Below, piece by piece: positions 20,384-30,600 of a stretch of 64,000 nt of DNA. The first letter of the stretch is position 1. Each line of letters starts with the position of its first letter. The stretch covers positions 1,362,498 to 1,426,497 of the forward strand of contig KN805370.1 of NCBI GenBank assembly GCA_000818945.1. The letters are read 5' to 3'. The notes below the pieces were generated by a model. That model ran no database searches, had not been told where the DNA came from, and saw only the letters and a program-made list of their open reading frames with translations. Made by a program: the position numbers and the translations under genes. Source of the stretch: Schizochytrium sp. CCTCC M209059 (taxonomy: Eukaryota > Sar > Bigyra > Thraustochytrida > Thraustochytriidae).

Positions 20384-21718
20384 GCTGCCGCGCACGCCGC
20401 GCACGCCGCGCCGCTCCAACGGGTTTCTGCCTCTGCGCCCGCGCACGCCGCGCCGCCGCGCCGCGCAGCGCGAAAGAGAGGAGGCGAGAAAGAGGGAAGG
20501 ATAGGGGCAAAGCAGCGAGCGCCGCCCGCGGGAACTGGGGCCGCGCGGGCCCCCGATTCGCCGCGCCTATCTATGTCTGTCTGTATGTCTGTCTGTCAGG
20601 CTGGGCTAGGGCGGGGAGGAGGAGGAGATGGTCATGGACGGCGAGGAGGAGGAGGAGCGAGGCTTGGGCGGGGCGAAGCGGGGGAAATCTGGGGGAGGGG
20701 ATGCGGCGCGACGAGAGGTGAAAGATGAAGGATGGAGGAACGGAGCTAAAGGCGGGGATGGAATCTGTGGCCGAAGGGTTGGTTGGAAAAGGGTGCGTGA
20801 AGGAAGGAAAAGAAGAGTATGGATGGGTTCGTGGGTCTCGAGGAATGCGTGGTGGAGGTGGTGGAGGTGGTGGTGGTGGTGGTGGTGGTGCTGCTGCTAC
20901 TACTGCTGCTGCTGCTGAGATGTGGTGGGATGGGGAGAGAAACATGGAGGCGTCTTTCTGGGGTGGGATCTGGGTTGTTTCATGTGAATTGGGGGGGAAA
21001 GGAGGAAGTTTGGGTTGCCCATTTTGATCGTAGGGCGCGTGGAAGACGCGATGCTCTTTATCAATCGTTTGCACAGGTCGGTCGACGTGGCAGCTATCTT
21101 CTTGTCTTGTAGCAACATCTTTTTTGTAAAATGGCTTTGGCAGTCTCTGTCTATGACATCTTGTATCTCCAACGCGGAAGCCTGATTTCCCTTCCCCTGA
21201 CTTCGTTTACTCGAACCATCGCGAACCGAGAGCGCTTCTACACATACTATACGTACATACGTACAGTGAGGTGAAAACCGATGGTGAAAGGACTGGTTGG
21301 CGACTTATGATCTTTTACGTATACGTGCGTCGGGTCTGAGCAGAGCAACTCCCTTGCTTGATCAAATTAGCCAGCAGGAAGACAGGCACGAAGGGAAGAC
21401 AGGCATGAATGTATGCTAGGCCTATTCATGATACGTAAGTGGTATTTACTATCAATGGTCTTCGCCGCGGCGTGAACAACGCAAAAGACACCATAAGCCA
21501 AAAAAAAAAAAGAAAAAAAAATTAAGCTGAGGAGCATCGAGCATCCTGCGAATCGGTACTGGCAAGGCGCGACGCGTCGGTTGCGCGCGCAAGTAATCCA
21601 GCAGCGCGGAGGTACCGCGTCAGGCCCTCTCGCCCCCGTCACGCCGTCGCAAAGCTCCTTACTGCCTATATCTTAGCCTCGAGGCAAGAAGAGCGAAGAC
21701 AGAAAAGAAGAAGAAACG
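20384..21718. other. Divergent promoter region rich in simple repeats
   Basis: Lies between the minus-strand homoserine acetyltransferase and the plus-strand R-SNARE. Open frames on the minus strand are poly-Pro/Ser/His artefacts of GGT, GGA and GCT runs. CTGT/ATGT repeats occur at 20571-20600 and a compound microsatellite at 20850-20918. The stretch 21080-21540 is AT-rich without a gene signature. Confidence 0.5.
20850..20918. repeat. Compound (GGT)n-(GCT)n microsatellite
   Basis: GGT/GGA units followed by GCT units with an ACT interruption, the same order and strand as the array at 2777-2845. Confidence 0.9.
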
Positions 21719-22387
21719 ATGTCGGCCATCCTCTACTCCGTCGTCTCGCACGGGCCTCTCGTGCTGTGCGAGTACAGCGGTGCGGTCGGAGGAAACTACG
21801 CGCAGGTGGCCCAGGAGCTGCTCGAGAAAATTAAAATTGAAAAGGACGCGCGCATGAGCTACGTGGCAGAAGGGAAATACTCCTTCAATTACCTTGTTCG
21901 AAAGGAACTTGTGTATCTCTGCCTTGCAGAGATTTCTGCGGGCAAAGCGGTCCCCTTTGCGTATCTGGACAAGATTGCGCGGATGTTTGAGCAGCAGCAT
22001 GGAGTCGCTGCGCGCGACACCAGTGCACGCTATGCCTTCAACGCAGACTTTGCGCCCGTGCTGCGCGCGCAAATGGAGTTCTTCTCGGCGCAGGGCAGCT
22101 CCAAGCTGCAGGAAGTTCAAGAGAGTCTTGACAACGTCAAAAACGTTATGCAAGAGAACATTAGCCTTGTATTGGAGCGTGGCGACAAGCTGGACGACCT
22201 CGTCGTTCAAAGCGAGGGTCTCATGGATACCTCTGCCAACTTTCGATCGGGTGCAAGCCGCCTCCAGCAAAAGCTTTGGTGGAACGACCTCAAAACCAAG
22301 ATCATTATCGGCGCCATTGTCGTCTTTGTGCTCCTTTTATTGCTTGCCAACGCCTGCGGCGGACTCACCTTTCCCGAGTGCTCGTAA
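21719..22387 (+). CDS. VAMP7-type longin R-SNARE
   Basis: 222 residues with the three parts of a longin SNARE. The longin domain (residues 1-120) opens with ILYSVVSHGPLVLCEYS and includes YNYLV-like SFNYLVRKELVYLC. The SNARE motif (~125-185) has the zero-layer Arg in LVLERGDKLDDLV and the typical start LQEVQESLDNVKNVM. A C-terminal transmembrane anchor is IIIGAIVVFVLLLLLANAC. VAMP7/VAMP72 proteins drive fusion of endosomal, lysosomal or secretory vesicles. The length equals the family norm. Single exon, with a purine-rich leader directly before the ATG at 21719. Confidence 0.93.
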   Translation: MSAILYSVVSHGPLVLCEYSGAVGGNYAQVAQELLEKIKIEKDARMSYVAEGKYSFNYLVRKELVYLCLAEISAGKAVPFAYLDKIARMFEQQHGVAARDTSARYAFNADFAPVLRAQMEFFSAQGSSKLQEVQESLDNVKNVMQENISLVLERGDKLDDLVVQSEGLMDTSANFRSGASRLQQKLWWNDLKTKIIIGAIVVFVLLLLLANACGGLTFPECS

Positions 22388-22668
22388 ATCAAAGTAATGT
22401 CTATGCAATGGAAACCATCTCAAAACGCTTTGTTTTTTACGCAAAGCAGGAGGCCGTTGTCTGCGTCCGCCTTGCCCTCGAATCACTACTAGGCCTACTA
22501 TACGTGTACACACATGTTCTCTGCATCACTTCTCTTGTCTTTGCCTTGACTGGCTTGGCTTGGCTTGGCATGACCTGGCCTGGCCTGGCCTGGCCTGGCT
22601 CGCTCGTGTGACCGGCCCCTACAACTACTGCTGAGAATCACCATGGGTTTTGTTGTGCACGCGCGCGT

Positions 22669-22670
<2 letters not shown>

Positions 22671-22709
<39 letters not shown>
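22671..22709. repeat. (TC)n microsatellite
   Basis: About nineteen TC units, 250 bases upstream of the TPR-protein ATG. Confidence 0.95.
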
Positions 22710-22712
<3 letters not shown>

Positions 22713-22825
22713 CCGGGACCGCGTGCGCAGCGCCGATCGGAGACCCGAAACAGAAGACGTCGCCGCGGTCACTTGCGTGCAGGTCAGGCTGCCTGCTCGC
22801 GAGTTCGTTTGTGGTGGACGCCGGT

Positions 22826-22871
22826 ACGTGCTCGCGTGCTCGCGTGTTCGCGTGCTCGCGTGCTCGCGTGC
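22826..22871. repeat. GCGTGCTC octamer tandem repeat
   Basis: Five to six near-perfect copies of an 8-base unit, just upstream of the TPR-protein ATG. Confidence 0.85.
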
Positions 22872-22959
22872 ATGCGCAGGGGTTAACTTGCCTGCATTAC
22901 CTCGGCCCTGTTTTGGCGCTACTTCTGCGCGTGCAGACGAGACGAGACGAGCCGAGGCC

Positions 22960-24828
22960 ATGGCGCTGGCAGCGCGGCTCCGCGCGGCGCAAAAGCGCAC
23001 GGGGACGGCGCTAGAGAGCCTGCGAGGATCGCGGGCCGAGCCCAAGGCCGAGTCCAAGACCGACAGCGTCGCGCAGGCGCCTGCTGGCCATGCCACGACC
23101 GTGCTGAGCGCGGCAGGACTCCTCGCCGTATGTGAGGCCCTGGCCAAGGGCGACCTGGCGAGCGACGTGCAGCTCGCCACAGTGACGGACGCCGGTGGCG
23201 GAAAGGAACTGGTCAAGGACGAAAGCGTGATTCTTACAGATGCATCGTCATACCCAAACTTTAAGTGTGCCAAAAGGGCGCGGCCCAAGCGACGCATCAA
23301 TGTACACGCCAGCGCCATTCGCACCAAGTCAAAGCAGGAGTGGACGCTTGAAGACGTGGCTGACTTTGCAAAAACGGACGTCAAATGGGACGAAGTAGCG
23401 CGCCCGGCCCCTCTCAACGATTGTGCAAGTGAGTCCGTCGTCTTATTGCTCGTGGGACCAACCTGCGTGTTCAGCTCCCTGGTCGCCACCGTGGAAGCCT
23501 ACGCCGATACACGCGATGTCGCCAAGGAATCTCTCCTGGTCTATGTGCACATGCTCGACTGCAAATCGCGATCAGATGCGTCCTCCTTTTGGATGCAAGA
23601 TGCTGCGGCGCTTTTGCGAGGCTCGAACGCCAAGTTTGGCGAGATTGGGCTCGTCCTCGATCGATTTGCCGCCCCGCCAACGAGTGTCACCATGGCCCAT
23701 GTATGGGCCGCACACGTCGCGGAGCGAGAGGGCCGCGTCATCAAGGTTCTCGCGTCGAGCGGACTCACAAAACGCATGCGCGCGCAACTTCCTGAACAGG
23801 GCCAGACAATATTTGCATGGATCAGCGCTGTTCGCGTGGAACTGTGTAGGTACCCATCGCTGTGTAGCAGCAACGAGACGTCAGAGTCTATTTGCGAGAC
23901 AAACGCCCAACTTGAGGCAGAAATCCTACGCGCCGCACGAGCGACAGGTCTCGATCTCGTGAGTGGACCTTCGCGCTCCGCACTCATGGGCTGGGCAGTG
24001 CAGAGCTCCCGCGTTGTCTTGGAGCGATTCGGCAATCGTGTCTCAACCTTAGAGAACCCTGCAACTCAGCTTCAGGACGATGCTCTCGTCATGGCGCAGC
24101 GTGCTCGTACGCTGGCCGAAACTACTGCGCACGCCCTCGTTCATAGCGAACGGTGGGCCGACGCCTGCGAGGTTCTCGATGCCGCGCTCCGCTTTGAAAG
24201 TACACTTCGTCCAGACCCGAAATCTGTAGACTCACTTTCGACGAGTCAGCTCTTGTGTCACCGCGCCCGTTGTTGTGGAAAGCTCGGGCGCGCTGAAGCT
24301 GGCCTACAGGATGCGCTTCGTGCCGACGGCTTGCTCACTGCTGCTGCCGACGGGCAAATCGAAGAAGACGAATCTCGCGCTGCGCAAGACTTGTGTCACG
24401 TGGATGCTTTGCAGCTGCGCGCCGATCTCGAACGACAGCGGGACGCCAAGAATGCGGATTTTAAGCAGGAGGCATTAAACACCTTGGTGCGACTGCTCGA
24501 AGTCAAGACCAAGGTGTTTGGCCAGGAACATCCCGAAGTGTTGGCGACTTCGGAAGCAATCGTTGATCTTGAGCTCGAGTTACGTCAAGGAAGCGCGGCA
24601 ATTCTCAGCGCTGTCAAGGCGCTGCAACTGTCCAAGCAGCTCAATGGTGAGAAACACCCGCACACGGCGCGCTGCTACAACCTCATGGGTCGCGCGATGG
24701 CAATGCAACTACAGACATCGGAAGCGACAAAGATGCTCAACAAGGCTATTGAGATTCACGCGAGCATTTTTGGTGAAAAGGATCCACGCCTTGAAGATTT
24801 TCGTCGGGACCTTGCAAATGTCCAATGA
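22960..24828 (+). CDS. TPR-repeat protein of unknown function
   Basis: 622 residues from the first in-frame ATG (22960, MALAARLRAAQ). The C-terminal 250 residues carry tetratricopeptide-like helices of the kinesin-light-chain kind: EALNTLVRLLEVKTKVFGQEHPEV and LSKQLNGEKHPHTARCYNLMGRAM are cut here to their G-EHP / G-EKHPHTA-YN marks, then ATKMLNKAIEIHASIFGEKDP. The N-terminal 350 residues have alternating hydrophobic segments (VVLLLVGPTCVFSSLVA) and several Cys but match no family I know. Regular G-E-HP spacing suggests a protein-protein scaffold. I cannot assign a pathway. Confidence 0.75.
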   Translation: MALAARLRAAQKRTGTALESLRGSRAEPKAESKTDSVAQAPAGHATTVLSAAGLLAVCEALAKGDLASDVQLATVTDAGGGKELVKDESVILTDASSYPNFKCAKRARPKRRINVHASAIRTKSKQEWTLEDVADFAKTDVKWDEVARPAPLNDCASESVVLLLVGPTCVFSSLVATVEAYADTRDVAKESLLVYVHMLDCKSRSDASSFWMQDAAALLRGSNAKFGEIGLVLDRFAAPPTSVTMAHVWAAHVAEREGRVIKVLASSGLTKRMRAQLPEQGQTIFAWISAVRVELCRYPSLCSSNETSESICETNAQLEAEILRAARATGLDLVSGPSRSALMGWAVQSSRVVLERFGNRVSTLENPATQLQDDALVMAQRARTLAETTAHALVHSERWADACEVLDAALRFESTLRPDPKSVDSLSTSQLLCHRARCCGKLGRAEAGLQDALRADGLLTAAADGQIEEDESRAAQDLCHVDALQLRADLERQRDAKNADFKQEALNTLVRLLEVKTKVFGQEHPEVLATSEAIVDLELELRQGSAAILSAVKALQLSKQLNGEKHPHTARCYNLMGRAMAMQLQTSEATKMLNKAIEIHASIFGEKDPRLEDFRRDLANVQ

Positions 24829-24840
24829 CAATAAGTTCGT

Positions 24841-24903
24841 TTCACAACAACAAAAACCAACAAAAACAACAGCAAGATCAACAACAACAACAACAACAAC
24901 AAT
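24841..24903. repeat. (CAA)n-rich 3' flank
   Basis: Runs of CAA and AACAAC just after the TPR-protein stop, probably in its 3' UTR. Confidence 0.85.
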
Positions 24904-25094
24904 GAATTGATTCGAGGGCACAACAACAATGGATCAATTCGAGGGCTCAAACGTACATCTCACAAGGGAGCTTTACAATTTGAAAGAGCAAAGGTAAATG
25001 TTTTTGATGAAAGCAGGCGTATTGGCGAGTCCTGGGCGTGGACAAGACTTAGAAACCGATCATCACACGGAAAGGAAAGCAAATTTTAATTCAT

Positions 25095-27524
25095 CTACAC
25101 GAGGCAAAGTCTGCGCGTCTGAATGCACATGCACTTGTCGCGGACCTGAGAAGCGGCGGCGGAGGAGGAGGAGGAGGAGGAGGAGGAGGAGGAGGAAGAA
25201 GAAGTAGTAGCATCAGCGGGATAAGAGATCATGCTGCGAATAATACCATCTGGTTCAGCATCGAGCATGGCAACAGCCTTGGAGACCGCTTCACGTGAGA
25301 GTGTGAGATCCGAACGCGGCAACTCCGTCGGCGCCAATGGAGTGAGTCGAGTGGTCTGGATGAGATCCCCTCGTTTGTCTTGCTGCTCGAGCTGCCATGA
25401 ACGTGCCGTTGGAAGTCCAGCGTCACCTCCCTTGACCCAAGGCAGCTGAGAACGGAGTGGAACGAGGAGTGTGCGAGCATCAGGATGCGCGAGACAGACT
25501 TGTGCCACCTGTTTGGCTTCTGCGAGCGGACATTGCACTGCAAGTGCCGTGGCAACCGTCTGTAGCGCGTTACGAAGACGGACGAGGTCGGCGAGAGAAT
25601 CACTTGAGTCCGAGGGCATGACCATGCCGATCTCCGAGAACCAGCCTTCGAAATCGCGCTTCAGCTTGAACGTTCCAAGTCGCACGAGATGCTTCATTAC
25701 CACAGCTTGAACAGAGACTGGCATTTGCGACTGAGCAAACATTCTCGTAAAGGTCGCCAACGTCTGGGCCGCACTTTCCGATGAGGCAACGTCCTGCGTC
25801 GCGCTGTCTCCGTCTTTTGCTTCGGCCTGGCGTTGGACAACAAGCCTGCAGATCACACCAAGCATACTCTTGTTCGACTTGTGAATGTACGGCAGCAATT
25901 TACCTCCCTCCAGGAGGCCGACCATCTCGCGCAAAGCGTACAGGATATCCTCGAGCTTTTCAGCGCGGACAATGATGGACCGCCATAGATGCTCTGTGAA
26001 ATCAAGATTCGTGCGCGCTCGCAGTACGCGATGTCCAGGTTCGAGCGTCCCCATGAGATCAGAGGTGTCAAGATCCAAGTCGTCGTGATCATCAAAGAGC
26101 CCGGCGTCTTCACCACCCTGCTCATGGGAGGAGACGCCTTCTCTTGTGTGGCTCTCACCGCCAGCGCGCGTGCCACGTGCACGGGAAAAAAGGGTTCCCG
26201 AGACGGCTGATCGGAAGAAGGCCTGAACGCGCCGTGCCCAGCTTGCCTCTGGTTGATAAGCGCCAAGGTTGATCGCATCGTCGGGGTCGCAGGTTTGCAG
26301 CCGATTGAGAACAATAAGGTCCGGATCAGGCAAGAATATAGAGCTTGAGCGAGCCTCGGGAAGTCTCTTAGCATCGAGGGGCGTGCCGCGTACCATGAGC
26401 AAAGCCTGGTCTGGAATCAAAGCAGGAGGGCCGAGCAGCCGGCAAGGCGAAGTTCGCGAGCCGGTCCATCGCGCGAGAAGTGCCACGCAGCCTGTTGCAT
26501 CTGCAGCATTCCCCAAAAGTTCATAGGTGGCGCTGGCCTCCATCCGTGCAACATCCTTGCCATCGTCAGAGAACGTCGATGACAGCGTCTGCGTCGTCAA
26601 TTGCCCATCCGCGCGAAGCGATGGCGGAAGCTCTGAGGAGATGAGAGTGCACGCGTCCTCGTCTCCGCAACGATCGGTCCACGCGCCCACGAGTACTCCC
26701 TGGTCGGCCACAACGACAACTGGTTCGTCAAGGCCTGCCACAAGGTCTGCGAGCAAAGCGACGAGCTTTCGTGCTACGTTGAGGTCGCCTACGGGTCGCG
26801 CATTCCGTGTAACTACCTGTTGACGCGCGAGGACCTCGCGTCCAAGTTTGAGATCGCCTCGTTCGAGCACTTCTGCGCGAGTCAAGGCCTCGCCAACAAT
26901 CTCCGTCGCGCCGGGGGCAGTAGCGCCGGTTGTCGTGACGCTGGCACTGCCAACGACTACAATTTTGGCGTCGCCCGGGAGCATATCTACGGGCTCGATG
27001 AGAGCAAGCTCGCAGAGACGAGCAAGCGTTGTGGAGGGATCTCTTGCATCGCTGCACGCCTCGCGAAGGTTTGAATCAATGCCAAAGCAAAGCCAAAAGC
27101 CGAAGCCGGCATTTTGCGCGTGCCGAGATGCATTGTCATCCTCCGGCTTAACTTTGGCAAGCCCGCGTCGCGCCTTGGCAGCCTCGGCGGCTCTTGCGAG
27201 CGCCGCAGCCGCAGGATGGAAAGTGGTGGGTCCCACGCGCAGAAAACCTGCATTGTGCGTCTCGTCTACGAAGACCCCGCCATCCCGAAGCGCTGTCAGC
27301 GCCTCGCGCAGGTTATCTCCTGCGTCTGCAGCGTCTGCGTCGCGGCCACCCATAATTGGTGTGCAAAGCAATCTGATCAGTTGTATACCAGCCTCAAGGC
27401 TACGGCCAGCGAGGCTGGCGAAGAAGCATAAATTGTGAATGACGAGAACCATGACCGGGACTCGGGAAGGCGATAACCGCCCACCCCTTCTATGACCGAA
27501 AAAAATGGTTTCAAGCCGTTTCAT
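25095..27524 (-). CDS. Zwilch-like kinetochore protein (RZZ complex)
   Basis: 809 residues. The C-terminal half resembles Zwilch: FTEHLWRSIIVRAEKLEDIL, YALREMVGLLEGGKLLPYIHKSN (split fragments), then LVRLGTFKLKRDFEGWFSEIG, matching the family pattern in which a Leu-Lys-Lys-Asp-Tyr segment precedes the C-terminal helices. Zwilch joins ROD and ZW10 in the RZZ complex that recruits dynein and spindle-checkpoint proteins to kinetochores. The middle contains YELLGNAADATGCVALLARW, also Zwilch-like. It is longer than human (591) because of an acidic Gly/Ser-rich insert near residues 440-490 and a C-terminal poly-Ser run from a TCC repeat. The ATG at 27524 is possible, but Met58 (27353) starts the more protein-like part. 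Identity rests on remembered motifs, so moderately sure. Confidence 0.65.
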   Translation of the reverse strand: MKRLETIFFGHRRGGRLSPSRVPVMVLVIHNLCFFASLAGRSLEAGIQLIRLLCTPIMGGRDADAADAGDNLREALTALRDGGVFVDETHNAGFLRVGPTTFHPAAAALARAAEAAKARRGLAKVKPEDDNASRHAQNAGFGFWLCFGIDSNLREACSDARDPSTTLARLCELALIEPVDMLPGDAKIVVVGSASVTTTGATAPGATEIVGEALTRAEVLERGDLKLGREVLARQQVVTRNARPVGDLNVARKLVALLADLVAGLDEPVVVVADQGVLVGAWTDRCGDEDACTLISSELPPSLRADGQLTTQTLSSTFSDDGKDVARMEASATYELLGNAADATGCVALLARWTGSRTSPCRLLGPPALIPDQALLMVRGTPLDAKRLPEARSSSIFLPDPDLIVLNRLQTCDPDDAINLGAYQPEASWARRVQAFFRSAVSGTLFSRARGTRAGGESHTREGVSSHEQGGEDAGLFDDHDDLDLDTSDLMGTLEPGHRVLRARTNLDFTEHLWRSIIVRAEKLEDILYALREMVGLLEGGKLLPYIHKSNKSMLGVICRLVVQRQAEAKDGDSATQDVASSESAAQTLATFTRMFAQSQMPVSVQAVVMKHLVRLGTFKLKRDFEGWFSEIGMVMPSDSSDSLADLVRLRNALQTVATALAVQCPLAEAKQVAQVCLAHPDARTLLVPLRSQLPWVKGGDAGLPTARSWQLEQQDKRGDLIQTTRLTPLAPTELPRSDLTLSREAVSKAVAMLDAEPDGIIRSMISYPADATTSSSSSSSSSSSSSSAAASQVRDKCMCIQTRRLCLV
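25156..25196. repeat. (GGA)n coding run (poly-Ser of Zwilch-like protein)
   Basis: About thirteen GGA units, read as TCC (Ser) on the minus strand near the C-terminus of the Zwilch-like protein. Confidence 0.9.
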
Positions 27525-27629
27525 GAACGTATCGAAACGTAAATATTTGAACTTGCTTCGAGTGCGCGAGATGACGCAGAAGCATGGAATGGAGTGGTTG
27601 GAGCGTATACATGAGACCCATGGTTTGTT

Positions 27630-30600
27630 TTATTTCATTCGATCGAATTGCGACATGCCTGAATCATAGGGTCCTCCATTTTTGTGCTGCTTGCCCAGAA
27701 CGCAGCGTTTGATGAGCTCTGTCAGAAACGATTTCTCTTCGTACCATTTGCGTCGTACTGGGATCGATTCTTCTTCTAGAAAAATACCACTGCAAAAGGA
27801 AGGCGCCGTAGCAATGTAGTCGGAAAAAGTTACATAACTTGACCGATGCGTGTCGCTCTCATGAACAGGCACAATGGGCTTGTTGGCGTCGAATGCACAG
27901 CGCAATTCATCTTTGACTGCTTCGCTCGCAAAGATACCTTTTGTGAGGACCAGAACATAGGTTCGAGCGCGACGGACGGCGGCAAGCATGACGGCGCGAT
28001 TCAGATTGCCCATGTGTGCTTGGTCGAACCACACTTTCAGGCCGCGGTTCTCGAGTTTGCATCGCAATGCATCGCTTAGATCTCCGCCCGTTGCCTGCAC
28101 GTGGCTGATAAAAATGTGCGAATCTTCATCGGGGCCAAGCGGAGACACCGGCACAGGGCTCAATACTTGCTTTCCGTCTCCATCTCCGTCGAGAGCGCCA
28201 AGATCTTCGCGAAAAAATGCATCGAATTCGCTCACGTAGGCCATCCGTCCGCCACTGGGGTCGCGCAGTCTCCTCTTCAGATTACCTGCTTGATGTGCCT
28301 TTGCGAGCTTACCGTGAGAAATGGATACTTGGGACGTTGGACTCACAAGGAGGAGCTCCCATGGAAGCTTGCGAAAGATCGTGTCCTTCTGCTCGCGGAA
28401 CATGGACACCAAGAGCTTGATGACCAGTGCGGGCTGGTCGGCCCTCTTGTCGATGCAAATGTTGATGACGTTGCCTTGAACAGTAAGCAAAAAGTCGTTG
28501 GCGCCGAAAGACATAATGGCTTGCGCATTATTTTGCCTCGGCGTCATGGGTTCATCATCACCAGCAACGTCGGGCCGTGAAGCATACTCGGCACATTGCG
28601 CAACGAGACGATGGAAGACGCCGTTTGGAAGAAAAAATTTCTCGAATGAAAGTATGCACGAAAGCCCAGGTTCAAAATGCGGCGTGTCGAGCGGTTCTGT
28701 CATTCCGGAAAGAAGACCGGTCACAAGAAACTCATCTTCTTCTGCGTCTTCGTCGAAACGCCACTCGGAAAGCAGCATGTTGGCAATCATAAAGTCGCGC
28801 AAAAATGTCACCTCTTGCTTGCGCCACAGCCATTCTAAAATGGAATGAGAAGCGATTGAGCTGCTGCGCATGCGCTCATAGGCTTCAATGTGTCCGCTGG
28901 CTCGGAGCTGTGGATCGTAAAACATTTTCTCTGCATGCAGATCATCGGCAATGACACAAGAGAGCTTGTCCAAAAGCCATTGTGGGTCCAGTACGACAAT
29001 TCGTTCCAGTGCTAGCGAGGTGCGCAGATGCACAACAACACCAAGACCATGAAAATAGGCGAGAAGGTCATCAATCTCATTGCGCGACTGCCCGTGGCTA
29101 GAAGCCCTTTGGATCAGGTCACTGTATAGCCAGTACGGCTCCGGACTTGCGACGAGCTCCTCGTAGATTTTGAGCCAGGCCAGTGGCACTCGCTCGCTCA
29201 CGTAGGGTTGCGTTGCAGCTGTGCTGACGATGGCCCTGCGAAGTTCCGCCGTGCGTTGCGGGTCCACGCTGCTGTTGTCAACAGGAAAGAAGTGAAGCCC
29301 GTTTGGGTGAATGACGAGGGTTCCTGGTGCGCGAATTTTATGAAGCTTTAAATGTCGCTCTACTTTTTGCAGATCCTCGACCTGATCAAGATAGGTCCCT
29401 ACCAAAAGGACGGGCGCGTTCGGCGCGTGCAGCTTGATACTATTGAGCCAGAACCGCAGATAGCCAATGGCTTCTTCCCGCGAAGCAAGCAGCTCGAGCT
29501 CCTCTGGCTTGAGTTTTGTCTCGAACTCCGACTTGCCAATGATCTCGCGCATGTCGAAAACGACCAAATATAGTCCTTTCTCCGTCAGGAAAATGTGGTG
29601 AAGCGCATAGAAAACCTGTTGCCCGCCATAGTCCCAAATCGTAAAGCTCAAGTCTCGCTTTGGGCCCTCTGGGCCAGACCTCTGCAGCAGGGCCTGGTCC
29701 TCCTCGCTCATGGGGAATTTTTGAGCCACATCAGCCGGCTCAGGCAGATGATTTGTTGGAGTATGGCTTTCGCTTTCTTGATCGTGGTGTACGTCCGAGC
29801 AAGCGGGTGGTTCGGCGACGGCAGGCGTGTGGCTCGAAGCGGACGGTGCGGGCGCCTCAATCTTGGCTTCCTCCTCCTCATCAGGGGAGGGGGACGTTTC
29901 GTCGGGGGCTGCATTGCCAGCTGCAGTGCGCGAGGCGTGGAGACGCTGTCTTGCTGCGTAACGCACTTGAGAGTCAAACTCTCCTTGGTCGGATTCCAGT
30001 GATTTCCAGTCCATAGCCCGTGTCCGATGAATGTCGGCCACCTCGGTGGAAAGATGAGCGGTCTCGGGCATTTGTCCCAGCAAAGAACGAACGGTTGACG
30101 TCTTTCCGGCAGCGCCGCGACCCACGATCATGAGCTTGGCCCGCCCCCATGGATGGGAATCACCGTGCGCAATCGCCGTTCCTACAGCGTCACGCCATTC
30201 TTCGTCAGTGACAGGGTCCAGGTCGGGCCCAGCAGAAGGAGAACCTCCTTTATTGCGCGCAAGAGAGGCTTTGATTTGAGCGAGGATCCTTACGTCCTTG
30301 ATGTCGTGGCTGTGTGCGAGATTGCATTGCACATTTTCCCGAGCGTTAGATTCCGCGGAACTGCCATGGTCGACCCGCTTTATTTTCCAGTCATTCTCTT
30401 AGTAATATACTGAAACGTACTCGAGCTCTTGCAAGGTATGATTACACTGCAACGCGGACGCTAGCGCTTGCGCGCTTTCTGTGGAAATGTTATTGCTGAA
30501 AATACTGTGGAGTTAGATAGGCCAGATGAAGAAGCCTTTCGTTAGTGAAGAAGAGCTCAGAGTCTGAGATTAAAGCCAGCAAATTCAACCTACACTAAGG

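Larger units (their letters stand above)
22388..22959. other. Intergenic and 5' flank of TPR gene, repeat-rich
   Basis: Holds a TGGCCT/TGGCTT run (22555-22600), a (TC)n tract (22671-22709) and an octamer GCGTGCTC repeat (22826-22871). Two rightward frames are open through them but start without ATG, so I treat the segment as promoter and leader. Confidence 0.55.

Noticed and set aside
20571..21074. Minus-strand poly-Pro/Ser frame
   Set aside because: Pure product of GGT/GGA repeats read in reverse; no domain.
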